Source of the DNA: Solibacillus sp. FSL K6-1523
GTDB lineage: Bacteria > Bacillota > Bacilli > Bacillales_A > Planococcaceae
Direction of reading: 5' to 3'
NCBI RefSeq assembly: GCF_038005225.1
Contig: NZ_JBBOSU010000001.1
Span: forward strand, 422,001 to 486,000
Length of the DNA stretch: 64,000 nt
The translations under genes and the position numbers were made by a program. Shown here in pieces: positions 35,627-43,240 of this stretch (its first letter is position 1; each line of letters opens with the position of its first letter). The notes beneath the pieces are model-generated. The model searched no databases. It was not told where the DNA came from and saw only the letters and a list, made by a program, of their open reading frames with translations.

Positions 35627-36523
35627 ATGCAAACGCAATCGAAACAACAGTTGTGGGCGCAGGCTGTGAAAACGGGCATTATTAAGTCAAATTTAATCCC
35701 GATGATCGCGGCACTCATGCTTGCACTTTACACATATGAATTGAATTTTGTTGAACAAATACCAACCATTATTTTTGCGACACTTGGTTCAGCGGCAGTA
35801 ATTGCGGCTGCAGGTGCGTTTAATAATATTTATGACCGAGATATTGACCAAGTAATGCCGCGCACACAATCTCGTCCAACCGTTACGGGAGAATTATCTG
35901 TAAAAACAGTATTAATTGCAGCGATTGCATTGCTTGTAATTGGTACAGTTTTATTGATGTTAGCATCACCATTGGCAGGATTTTTAGGACTTTTAGGAGT
36001 ATTCTTCTATGTCGTTCCATACACAATGTGGACGAAGAGAACAACGATTTGGAATACGGAAGTAGGAAGTATTTCGGGGGCAATGCCGCCATTAATTGGG
36101 TGGGCTGCAGTGGCGCCAAACATTTGGCATCCAGCAGCTTGGGCATTATTTTTAATTATGGTTATTTGGCAAATGCCGCACTTTTATGCGATTGCGATTC
36201 GCAAAAAAGAGGATTATGCAGCTGCGAATATCCCAATGCTCCCGGTAGCAAAGGGGGAAAAACGCACGTATATTCAATCGAATATTTACTTAGTTTTACT
36301 CATTTTATCGAGCTTTTTATTTTTACCTTTAAGCTTAGGTCTGACAATTGCGTCCTTTATATTAAGTGCGATTTGGCTGTGGATGAGTATTACGGCCTCG
36401 AAGCAAAAAGAACAGAAAAAATGGGCCAATAAAATGTTTGCCTACTCACTGTTCCATATGATGGCGATTTTTGGTACGGTCATTATTTATGCAACAGTTG
36501 GAATGATTTTAAACGCGCTATAA
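35627..36523 (+). CDS. ctaB: Protoheme IX farnesyltransferase (heme O synthase)
   Basis: 298 residues with about eight to nine membrane segments. The polyprenyl-transferase signature NNIYDRDIDQVMPRTQSRP supplies the Asp-rich motif and the second conserved patch is seen around GWAAV. It adds a farnesyl group to protoheme IX to make heme O for cytochrome oxidases, in the cytoplasmic membrane. In most Bacillales ctaB lies near ctaA and the cytochrome oxidase genes; here it stands alone at the right edge of the accessory island. Start ATG with AAGTAGGA upstream. Own terminator. Confidence 0.95.
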   Translation: MQTQSKQQLWAQAVKTGIIKSNLIPMIAALMLALYTYELNFVEQIPTIIFATLGSAAVIAAAGAFNNIYDRDIDQVMPRTQSRPTVTGELSVKTVLIAAIALLVIGTVLLMLASPLAGFLGLLGVFFYVVPYTMWTKRTTIWNTEVGSISGAMPPLIGWAAVAPNIWHPAAWALFLIMVIWQMPHFYAIAIRKKEDYAAANIPMLPVAKGEKRTYIQSNIYLVLLILSSFLFLPLSLGLTIASFILSAIWLWMSITASKQKEQKKWANKMFAYSLFHMMAIFGTVIIYATVGMILNAL

Positions 36524-36534
36524 ATTATATTACG

Positions 36535-36569
36535 AAGCATTTTGATATTAGGTCAAAATGCTTTTTTTA
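36535..36569 (+). terminator. Terminator of ctaB
   Basis: AAGCATTTTGA / TCAAAATGCTT hairpin with a seven-base loop followed by a T-run. Confidence 0.88.
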
Positions 36570-36885
36570 TGAAATCATCACTTCTTATAAAAACTTTATA
36601 ATTAGCAGCGCCTGTATCCATAATTATGGGTGACCAACCAATTGTTGTATAACAGTTTACGAAATTGTGAACGGAAATTGTGATGAAAATGTGAAAAGCA
36701 GGGGCTGGATATTTTTTTTGAAAGAAAGTGATGTTATGATAAATAAGTCTTAAAGAAACAGCTTTATGACAAACTTACTCTTTCATTAATAATGATAAGT
36801 TAAGCTCAATGAACCTTAAATGCTATGTTCGACAACTTATATAACCTCCCCTAATGTTTATATATTTAATTGCAAAAAAAGGTAA
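36570..36885 (+). other. Gene-less stretch ending in an orphan terminator; possible small RNA
   Basis: No coding frame is supportable over 316 bp after the ctaB terminator, yet a second strong plus-strand terminator follows at 36886-36922. A TATGAT hexamer near 36735 might be a -10, but no convincing -35 is seen. A small RNA or a lost gene are both possible. Confidence 0.25.
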
Positions 36886-36922
36886 CTAAACTCCAATGCA
36901 TCAGTGGCATTGGAGTTTTTTT
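36886..36922 (+). terminator. Orphan plus-strand terminator
   Basis: AAACTCCAATGC / GCATTGGAGTTT hairpin with a seven-base loop and a run of seven T; no plus-strand gene lies between it and the ctaB terminator. Confidence 0.8.
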
Positions 36923-36926
36923 GTGC

Positions 36927-36961
36927 AAAAAAACTCGGAATTGCATTTCACAATTCCGAGC
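36927..36961 (-). terminator. Terminator of the M20 peptidase gene
   Basis: Perfect CTCGGAATTG / CAATTCCGAG arms, seven-base loop, followed on the minus strand by seven T. Confidence 0.88.
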
Positions 36962-36967
36962 TGTGTT

Positions 36968-38350
36968 TTATAATTTCGCCGAAGCGACTTCAAACATGTA
37001 ATCGCCAAGTACGCGTAAGCCTTGGTCGAAGTTTTCTAAATGGAAGTGCTCGTTTGGTGCATGGAAGTTTTCACTCGAAAGACCGAAGCCCATTAATACA
37101 ACAGGTAAGTTTAAAATTTCATCAAACGCTGCAACGATTGGAATCGAGCCGCCACCGCGTGTATAAGCAGTCGGAACATTATAAACCTTCTCGTATGAGC
37201 GACCGGCTGCTTGAATAAGTGGGTGGTCAAAAGGTGTTAAGTATGGTTTTCCTTTGTCGAATTCAGAAATGACAACGTCCACACCAACTGGCTTATGCTT
37301 TTCAATATGTGCTCTTAAAAGTGCCACAATTTCTTCTGGATCTTGATTTGGCACAAGACGACAAGTGATTTTCGCACCGGCTTCTGCTGGTAAAACCGTT
37401 TTAATCCCTTCACCTGAGAAGCCACCGAATACGCCGTTAATTTCTAATGTTGGACGTGCCCATGTTTGCTCTAAGTAAGAATAACCAGCCTCGCCGAATA
37501 ACTCCTGCACGCCAACTTCTTCTTTTAATGCGGCTTCATCAAAGTTTAAGTCACGGTAAGCTTGGCGTTCTTCTTCTGATAGGGGAAGTACCTTATCATA
37601 GAAGCCTTCTACTTGAATCGTACCATGCTCATCACGGAAGGATGCTAAAATTTCAGTCAGTGCATGAATGGCATTTTGCACGCCGCCACCGTAAAGACCT
37701 GAGTGTAAGTCACCTTTAGCCCCGCGAATATCAATTTGCACGCCTGTTAAACCACGTAAACCGTAGCAAACGGCAGGCTTACCTTTTGCATAAAGCCCTG
37801 TATCTGAAATTACAATTAAGTCTGCTGCTAATTTTTCTTTATTGTCTTCTGTATATTTTGGTAGAGAAGGACTACCGATTTCTTCTTCGCCTTCATAAAT
37901 GAATTTCACATTCACTGGCAATGTGCCCTCTGTTGCGAATAACGCTTCAATCATTTTTAAATGCATGAAAACTTGTCCTTTATCATCTGAAGAGCCGCGC
38001 GCAAATAATTTATTGTCACGGATTTCTGGCTCGAATGGGGGAGAATCCCATAAATTTAATGGATCAACAGGCTGTACATCATAATGTCCGTAAAAGAGAA
38101 CAGTTGGCTTATCTTTTGCATGTAGCCACTCGCCGTAAACAACTGGATGCCCCGCTGTTTCTTCAACAGCAACGTTTTCAATATTTAGTTTTTTCAGTGC
38201 ATCTGCTAACCAATTGGCAGCCGTGCGCATGTCTTCTTTATGTTCCGATAAGGCAGAAATACTTGGAATACGTAAAAATTCATTCAACTCAGCTAAATGT
38301 TTGTCACGATTTTCTGTAAAGTATGCATCTAATTTTTCCAAATGGCTCAT
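36968..38350 (-). CDS. M20-family dipeptidase
   Basis: 460 residues. Zinc-site signatures of the M20 family are present: FYGHYDVQPVDP (His and Asp), RGSSDDKGQ (bridging Asp), YEGEEEIGS (Glu pair) and a C-terminal H in NFHAPNEH. The dimerisation domain is inserted around residues 190-310. The group closest in layout is the CNDP/DapE-like dipeptidase set, which cleaves short peptides in the cytoplasm; the exact substrate is unknown. AAAGGAGG precedes the ATG at 38350. Monocistronic, normal length. Confidence 0.92.
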   Translation of the reverse strand: MSHLEKLDAYFTENRDKHLAELNEFLRIPSISALSEHKEDMRTAANWLADALKKLNIENVAVEETAGHPVVYGEWLHAKDKPTVLFYGHYDVQPVDPLNLWDSPPFEPEIRDNKLFARGSSDDKGQVFMHLKMIEALFATEGTLPVNVKFIYEGEEEIGSPSLPKYTEDNKEKLAADLIVISDTGLYAKGKPAVCYGLRGLTGVQIDIRGAKGDLHSGLYGGGVQNAIHALTEILASFRDEHGTIQVEGFYDKVLPLSEEERQAYRDLNFDEAALKEEVGVQELFGEAGYSYLEQTWARPTLEINGVFGGFSGEGIKTVLPAEAGAKITCRLVPNQDPEEIVALLRAHIEKHKPVGVDVVISEFDKGKPYLTPFDHPLIQAAGRSYEKVYNVPTAYTRGGGSIPIVAAFDEILNLPVVLMGFGLSSENFHAPNEHFHLENFDQGLRVLGDYMFEVASAKL

Positions 38351-38543
38351 TAAAAGGGCCTCCTTTTATTTCGGTATTGGAAATAGTATAGCATAAGAAA
38401 TTGTTTCGCAATGCAGTTGCGTAATAATTATTGAATGAATTTCAATGTTGACTTAATGTTTCAAGTAATCGCACGGTCATTACTGAAAAAGTTGGAAATC
38501 CATATCCATTTATGTATACAATTAATGTAAAGGGGGCGCATAT

Positions 38544-39104
38544 ATGGTTTATTTATATGTCATCGCAAGTTACTTCCTTGGCTCCGTACTTACTGCCGCA
38601 ATTGTTGCAAAGCTAAAAGGGGTCAACTTACAAAATGAAAACAGTGGCAATTTAGGGGCGCGCAATGCGGGAAGAACGCTTGGAAAATCAGCCTTTGTGA
38701 TTGTTGCAATTAGTGATGGATTAAAAGGCTTATTCGTTGTGCTCATTGGACGAATGTTGGAACTACCTGAATTGGCGATTGCTCTTGCAGTTATTGCGGT
38801 TGTGCTCGGTCATCTGTATCCGTTTTGGAATAAAGGAAAAGGGGGAAAAGGGGTTGCAACAATCATTGGGGCAATGGTGATCTTTTCACCCGTTCACTTT
38901 ATTGGATTTATATTGGGATTTCTAATTAGTATACCTATTACAAAAAGTGCAACATTAAGTATGTTGAATGGTTTTATCCTATATGGAATTTTGGTTAGTA
39001 GTTATTTTGAAGCAGGATGGGTCATGAGTGTGGCACTTCTTCTTGTCATATGGATGCAACGCAAAAATATACTAGAGAGGATGAAGCCGGATGTATTGGA
39101 GTAA
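38544..39104 (+). CDS. PlsY-family acyl-phosphate glycerol-3-phosphate acyltransferase, divergent paralogue
   Basis: 186 residues with five to six membrane segments. PlsY motifs are recognisable but shifted: SGNLGARNAGR in place of SGNIGATN-R, GKGGKGVAT intact, and RKNILERMKP in place of the usual third RHRxNIxRL motif. The canonical enzyme transfers an acyl group from acyl-phosphate to glycerol-3-phosphate at the membrane. This copy overlaps a GNAT/aminotransferase fusion gene by 14 bp, so it may be a dedicated paralogue supplying or using acyl groups for another pathway. AAGGGGG stands before the ATG. The family is sure; the physiological role is not. Confidence 0.85.
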   Translation: MVYLYVIASYFLGSVLTAAIVAKLKGVNLQNENSGNLGARNAGRTLGKSAFVIVAISDGLKGLFVVLIGRMLELPELAIALAVIAVVLGHLYPFWNKGKGGKGVATIIGAMVIFSPVHFIGFILGFLISIPITKSATLSMLNGFILYGILVSSYFEAGWVMSVALLLVIWMQRKNILERMKPDVLE

Positions 39105-40617
39105 AATTGCAACAACAGAAGCAGAATTTGACGCGATTGCTGCATTAAATTATGAAACGTTCGTCGAGGAGATTCCGCAACATAAACCAAATCCAACGCG
39201 TCGGTTAGTCGATAAATTTCATGAAGAAAATGTGTATCTCATTGTTTATAAAAATACAGAACTCGTTGGGATGGTCGCGTTTCGAGATGTTCGCCCGTTT
39301 TCATTGGATCAAAAGATAGGAAACGTTGATCAGCATTTAGATGTAGATTTGTGCCAGTATTTATGCGAACTTCGCTTGCTCGCAGTGAAAAAAGCACATC
39401 GTAATGGACGCGTTTTTACAAAGTTGGCAACCGCGATTTACCGTTATTCCTATGATAAAGGATATAGCGCATGTGTTATTTCAGGTACTGTGCGTGAGGA
39501 AAAGTTGTATACACAAATGGGCTTCCGTCAATTCGCACCACCTGTTGGTACAGAGGAGGCATTGTATTTGCCAATGGTATTAACACGGGAGGCGAGTAGG
39601 GGGTTTCGTGAGCGATTACGTGAGCAAAATAATATCTTTTATCCAGGACCCGTGGCACTTGAGAAGCGACTGGAACATTCCACATTATCGCATCGTTCAG
39701 AAAAGTTTCAGCAAGACCTTACACAAATGAAAACGCAATTGCTAAATTTGGCACAAACAAACGTTGTCATTCCGTTAGTAGGGACAGGCACATTAGCAAA
39801 TGAGGCGATGCTTGGTCAGCTGAAGAGTGAATTTAACGAGCAACAGGGGCTTATTTTAGTAAATGGAGAGTTTGGCAATCGCTTGGCAAATCAAGCAAAG
39901 CAGTGGGGCTTACAAGTAGAAAGTATGGATTTTGGATGGGGACAACCATTCCAACTGGATCAAATTGAACAAAAACTACAACAGCAAACGTATCATTATG
40001 TGCTTTTTGTGCATGGGGAAACATCAAACAGCACATTAAATCCGCTCGAGCACTTAATCGAGCTGTGTCATCGTAATAAAGTCAAGCTTTGTGCAGATTG
40101 CATTAGCTCATTCGGGGCCATGCCGTTTTCGATGGAGGGGCTTCACTATGCAACAGCTGTTAGTGGAAAAGCACTGGGCACAGTTGCAGGACTATCCTTT
40201 GTTTTTTGTAAGGAAGCGCCGAAAGATAGCAATGCACCGATGTATTTAAATTTACCTTATTATATTGAGAAGGAAATTCCGTATACCTTGCCGCATAATT
40301 TCGTCATGGCTGTCAATGAAGCGCTCACTGCTTACCCACACCGATTTGATTTATTACAAAAGCGCATGGAAAGTGTAAGGACTTCTCAATTTGCGAATGT
40401 ATTAGTAGGGGAGACTTACCCGATGATTGCGACTATGCAGCATGAAAAAATGGCGGAAATCACTGCAATATGCGAGCTGAATGGCTATTTATTGCATGGT
40501 GCGAGCGATTATTTAAAGCAGCGTAAACTCGCGCAAATTAGCACAATTCAACCGAATTTTGAAAAGGATTTTAGGAAGATGAATGAATTGTTTTATTATG
40601 TAAGGGAAACGTTGTAG
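39091..40617 (+). CDS. GNAT acyltransferase-class V aminotransferase fusion
   Basis: 508 residues in two domains. Residues 1-165 are GNAT-like: LCELRLLAVKKAHRNGRVF holds the acyl-CoA loop region and LYTQMGFRQFAPP the C-terminal strand; the style recalls N-acyl amino acid synthases rather than simple acetyltransferases. Residues 182-508 are a fold-type I class V aminotransferase with YPGPVAL, GTGTLANEAM, NGEFGNR, HGETSNST, ADCISSFGA and the PLP lysine Lys360 in SGKALGT, as in alanine-glyoxylate or 2-aminoethylphosphonate transaminases. It starts inside the PlsY-like gene (GAGAGGATGAAG upstream). Both catalytic sets look complete, so a two-step acylation/transamination product is plausible; substrate unknown. 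Confidence 0.85.
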   Translation: MYWSKIATTEAEFDAIAALNYETFVEEIPQHKPNPTRRLVDKFHEENVYLIVYKNTELVGMVAFRDVRPFSLDQKIGNVDQHLDVDLCQYLCELRLLAVKKAHRNGRVFTKLATAIYRYSYDKGYSACVISGTVREEKLYTQMGFRQFAPPVGTEEALYLPMVLTREASRGFRERLREQNNIFYPGPVALEKRLEHSTLSHRSEKFQQDLTQMKTQLLNLAQTNVVIPLVGTGTLANEAMLGQLKSEFNEQQGLILVNGEFGNRLANQAKQWGLQVESMDFGWGQPFQLDQIEQKLQQQTYHYVLFVHGETSNSTLNPLEHLIELCHRNKVKLCADCISSFGAMPFSMEGLHYATAVSGKALGTVAGLSFVFCKEAPKDSNAPMYLNLPYYIEKEIPYTLPHNFVMAVNEALTAYPHRFDLLQKRMESVRTSQFANVLVGETYPMIATMQHEKMAEITAICELNGYLLHGASDYLKQRKLAQISTIQPNFEKDFRKMNELFYYVRETL

Positions 40618-40704
40618 GGTAGGGGAGTTCAAGGTGTTGGTCAATGAGCTCTCGTCTCAATTAGGGTGACCTCCACTCAAATAGTGCAAATGATTACATC
40701 CAAA

Positions 40705-40720
40705 CTTACAGTATTGTAAG
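40705..40720. promoter_or_regulatory. Short palindrome upstream of the ECF sigma gene
   Basis: CTTACAGTATTGTAAG is a near-perfect 16-bp palindrome 128 bases before the ECF start, in a 230-bp gap. It could be an operator; no -35/-10 pair is assigned. Confidence 0.25.
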
Positions 40721-40848
40721 GAAATTGAAAGCCAATCCGATAGAGTGTAAGCCATAAATTTGGCAAAATAGGGTTAAGAAGTACAGCGCTTCATGAATAT
40801 AAACATTAATTAACTCATATAAATTACAATCTATTGGAGGAACTTAAA

Positions 40849-41397
40849 ATGAATGAATTATTAACAAACATTTACGATGAATACAACCGCTATATTTATC
40901 ACCTATGCTTAAAATTAACACGTAACCAAGGTGAGGCAGAAGATTTAATGCAAGAAGTTTGGGTAAAGGTTATTCGCTACGAAGCATCAGTAGCAGGTGT
41001 TGACCATGTTAAGGCATGGCTTACAACGATTACGATGAACACATTCCGCGACCGCTATCGCAAAAATGTTCGACGTAGCAAATATATGATGAATCAACCT
41101 GAACAATTAGACGTACCGATTTTAGATTTGGTTCCCAATAATGAGATTTCAACTGAAGAAAAAATAGAAAAGACGGAAATCACAAAAATTGTCCAAGAAA
41201 AAATGGGGCAACTTGATGGAATTTATCAAAAAACACTGTGGTATTTCTATGTAGATCAGTTTTCGCTTGCCGAAATTTCAGATTTAATGAAAGTATCAAT
41301 TGGCACAGTAAAATCACGCCTATTCCGTGCAAAAGCGCGATTAAAAGAAATTTTACTATCAGATGTCGACCTTGCAGATACATTATTACCAGCATAA
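40849..41397 (+). CDS. ECF-type RNA polymerase sigma factor, no adjacent anti-sigma
   Basis: 182 residues from the ATG at 40849 (GGAGG eight bases upstream). Sigma region 2 is seen as YIYHLCLKLTRNQGEAEDLMQEVWVK, with the RNA polymerase and -10 contacts, and region 4 as LWYFYVDQFSLAEISDLMKVS followed by GTVKSRLFRAK, the -35 reading helix. ECF factors usually control stress or transport genes and are held by an anti-sigma encoded next door; here the gene stands alone with its own terminator. Control must be elsewhere or transcriptional. Length is normal. Confidence 0.92.
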   Translation: MNELLTNIYDEYNRYIYHLCLKLTRNQGEAEDLMQEVWVKVIRYEASVAGVDHVKAWLTTITMNTFRDRYRKNVRRSKYMMNQPEQLDVPILDLVPNNEISTEEKIEKTEITKIVQEKMGQLDGIYQKTLWYFYVDQFSLAEISDLMKVSIGTVKSRLFRAKARLKEILLSDVDLADTLLPA

Positions 41398-41405
41398 CTG
41401 TTCAA

Positions 41406-41435
41406 CGCCATTCTTTAGAGAGTGGTGTTTTTTTT
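41406..41435 (+). terminator. Terminator of the ECF sigma gene
   Basis: CGCCATTCT / AGAGTGGTG stem with two G-T pairs and a short loop, followed by a run of eight T. Confidence 0.8.
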
Positions 41436-41554
41436 CGTGAAAATTAAGACTCTCCACCAAAGCATACGCTTGTTTATATAAAATAGCCTACTATAGAAGT
41501 GATTTTTCTAATAGGGATGTTGGCCATCATCTGTTTCTTATATGAATTTCATTT

Positions 41555-41680
41555 ATTAGCCAACTTATTCGCTTTATTAGCCATAAATCCGTTAATATTA
41601 GCCACTTTTCTAGCGTTAATAGCCGAAAAACATCCATTATAAGCCAAAGTGATGCAGTTAATAGCCAAACCATGTTTTAC
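41555..41680. repeat. Six 21-bp tandem units with a conserved ATTAGCC/AATAGCC start
   Basis: The hexanucleotide-like start (A-T/A-T-A-GCC) recurs at 41555, 41576, 41597, 41618, 41639 and 41660, exactly 21 bp apart, while the remaining 14 bases of each unit vary. Read on the minus strand (41673-41527) it is an open frame of 48 codons with a heptad of the form W-L-I/L, which has no ribosome site. It sits in the 460-bp convergent gap between the ECF and MarR genes; apart from this and the two terminators I see nothing there. Confidence 0.75.
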
Positions 41681-41789
41681 TGGTCAATATCGCCACCACA
41701 CCAAAATACCCCAATCCACTTTCATACCAAAATGACTATATATATTGCAAGAACAGATTTAGGTGTTACTTTCAAAATTTAAGTCTAAC

Positions 41790-41824
41790 AAAAAAGTCAC
41801 TGACCATTTGTCACTGACTTTTTG
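41790..41824 (-). terminator. Terminator of the Spx-MarR operon
   Basis: AAAAAGTCACTGAC / GTCACTGACTTTTT arms with one mismatch, giving a T-run on the minus strand. Confidence 0.75.
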
Positions 41825-41860
41825 TCGGGCAAACACATAAGATAGGCTTGACCCCAATGA

Positions 41861-42286
41861 TTATATTTTCATGCACTTATCAAAAATTGAGTGGAGTGTT
41901 TTAATTTCATCTGTAGTTAACATGCCGAAAATGTGCTCAAATAGTGTTTCAACATGTTGACGAGAACGCGCTAATATTTCCAAGCCTGATTCAGTAATAT
42001 GAATTTGCGAAGCGCGGCGATCTGTTTCGTTTTGTGTTTTTTCGATAAAGCCTGCATTGAGTAGTTTTGTCGTTAAAACAGTCACGCCACCTGTTGTCAC
42101 TTTCAACTTTTCCGCAATGGCAGAAGGGCGTTTCGGTCCCTCTGTTGCTAAAAAGTCTAAAATTAAAATATGAGATTTCGAAAATCCTAGCTCATTATGA
42201 TTATTCCATTCATTCGCAATTTTGCGCTCCAGAGAAGTCATTGTCTCAAAAAGTATAGCTAATTGCTCGCGTTTAAACTCACTCAT
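41861..42286 (-). CDS. MarR-family transcriptional regulator
   Basis: 141 residues. The winged-helix core is clear: LGFSKSHILILDFLATEGPKRPSAIAEKLKVTTGGVT (read in parts), then NETDRRASQIHITESG as the beta-wing with the DRR motif. MarR dimers bind palindromes and respond to phenolics or oxidants. It is the second gene of a pair; the Spx-like gene ends 25 bp upstream, and a 15-bp inverted repeat precedes that gene, a natural autoregulatory operator. GTGGAG lies 10 bases before the ATG at 42286. Confidence 0.9.
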   Translation of the reverse strand: MSEFKREQLAILFETMTSLERKIANEWNNHNELGFSKSHILILDFLATEGPKRPSAIAEKLKVTTGGVTVLTTKLLNAGFIEKTQNETDRRASQIHITESGLEILARSRQHVETLFEHIFGMLTTDEIKTLHSIFDKCMKI

Positions 42287-42311
42287 TCATTGTCAACTCC
42301 ACATAGTACCA

Positions 42312-42713
42312 CTAATCTACAGCCAGCTCTTGCAAGGCATTTAACTCAAATGCGCGAACCTTACGTGGGATGAAGCGGCGAATATCCATTTCGTTATAGC
42401 CGATTTGAATGCGCTTTTCATCAAGTAAAATAGGACTGCGCAACATACGAGGATGCTGCTGAATTAAATTATATAGTTCTTGAATGGATAACTGATCGAT
42501 ATCAATTGCAAGATTTTTAAAGTCATTTGAGTTTGTTGCGATAATTTCATCGGTACCGTCTTCAGTCATACTTAAAATATGTTTAAACTCTGCTAAAGTG
42601 AGAGGTTGAGATGTTGTACGTTTTTCTGAATAGGAGATGTTATTTTCATTTAACCATTTCAATGCCTTTCGTGAAGAAGAGCAACTTGATTGTGTATAAA
42701 TTGTTACTGTCAT
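42312..42713 (-). CDS. Spx/ArsC-family regulator with CxxS instead of CxxC
   Basis: 133 residues, normal for Spx. The family is plain: MTEDGTDEII, with the Gly that contacts the RNA polymerase alpha C-terminal domain, RMLRSPILLDEKR with the conserved Arg, IGYNEMDIRRF and PRKVRAFEL. The N-terminal redox switch, CTSC in B. subtilis Spx, is CSSS here (Cys11, Ser14), so the intramolecular disulfide cannot form. It would act as a thiol-independent or differently regulated Spx paralogue, controlled by the MarR protein encoded behind it. GCGAGGAAA precedes the ATG. Confidence 0.9.
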   Translation of the reverse strand: MTVTIYTQSSCSSSRKALKWLNENNISYSEKRTTSQPLTLAEFKHILSMTEDGTDEIIATNSNDFKNLAIDIDQLSIQELYNLIQQHPRMLRSPILLDEKRIQIGYNEMDIRRFIPRKVRAFELNALQELAVD

Positions 42714-42751
42714 AATAATTTCCTCGCTTTCCCATATTCATTTGGTAATAG

Positions 42752-42791
42752 CTTAGTGGTAAGATACTTGTATATATATCTTACTGCTAAG
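42752..42791. promoter_or_regulatory. Long palindrome upstream of the Spx-MarR operon, probable MarR operator
   Basis: Arms CTTAGTGGTAAGATA (42752-42766) and TATCTTACTGCTAAG (42777-42791) match at 13 of 15 positions around a 10-bp centre. The site starts 39 bases before the Spx start. A related half-site, TATCTTATT, recurs near 42846. Confidence 0.5.
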
Positions 42792-43038
42792 ATAATTTGA
42801 ATGCAATACTTATTTGTATAAATTTCCTAGTGGATAAGGTGATATATCTTATTAGAAGTTCCACATAAAAGGGGAGAGTAACTCGCGATATTTTTGTGAG
42901 AGTTATACCTTACTAATATTTACCCATCGTCCTATAAATTTATACGTTTAATGTAGGAAAAAGTTTCGGAATTTTATATTACAGATTTGTAAATTTGCTA
43001 AATTTAAGCGGTTAGGAAACAAAATCGACAAAGATAAA

Positions 43039-43066
43039 GACCCAGGCGAACCATTTCACCTGGGTC
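43039..43066 (-). terminator. Orphan hairpin, terminator-like
   Basis: GACCCAGG / CCTGGGTC arms with a 12-base loop; the minus strand continues TTTATCTTTG. No gene end lies next to it. The rest of 42792-43175 shows no supportable gene. Confidence 0.4.
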
Positions 43067-43175
43067 GTATCCAAAAACACTAGCATATTTGTTTGCTAAG
43101 TAGGAAAGTAAAAAGTTTTGGTCTACCGTAGTCGTGAGGAGTAAACCAATTTAAAACGGAGATGAACAGTGGACG

Positions 43176-43208
43176 AAAAAAGCCCCGGGCGCAGCATTAT
43201 ACCCGGGA
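43176..43208 (-). terminator. Terminator of the ABC-F gene
   Basis: CCCGGG / CCCGGG stem with a 12-base loop, followed on the minus strand by GCTTTTTT, 33-60 bases behind the stop codon. Confidence 0.75.
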
Positions 43209-43240
43209 CATGCACCAAAGCCGCGCTAGCGCTTTGTTCT

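Noticed and set aside
36904-37218. Plus-strand 104-codon frame inside the M20 peptidase region
   Set aside because: It is antisense to a well conserved peptidase gene and overlaps two terminators.
41527-41673. 48-codon minus-strand frame with W-L-I heptads
   Set aside because: It has no ribosome site and follows from the 21-bp period of the repeat; kept as a repeat, not as a gene.
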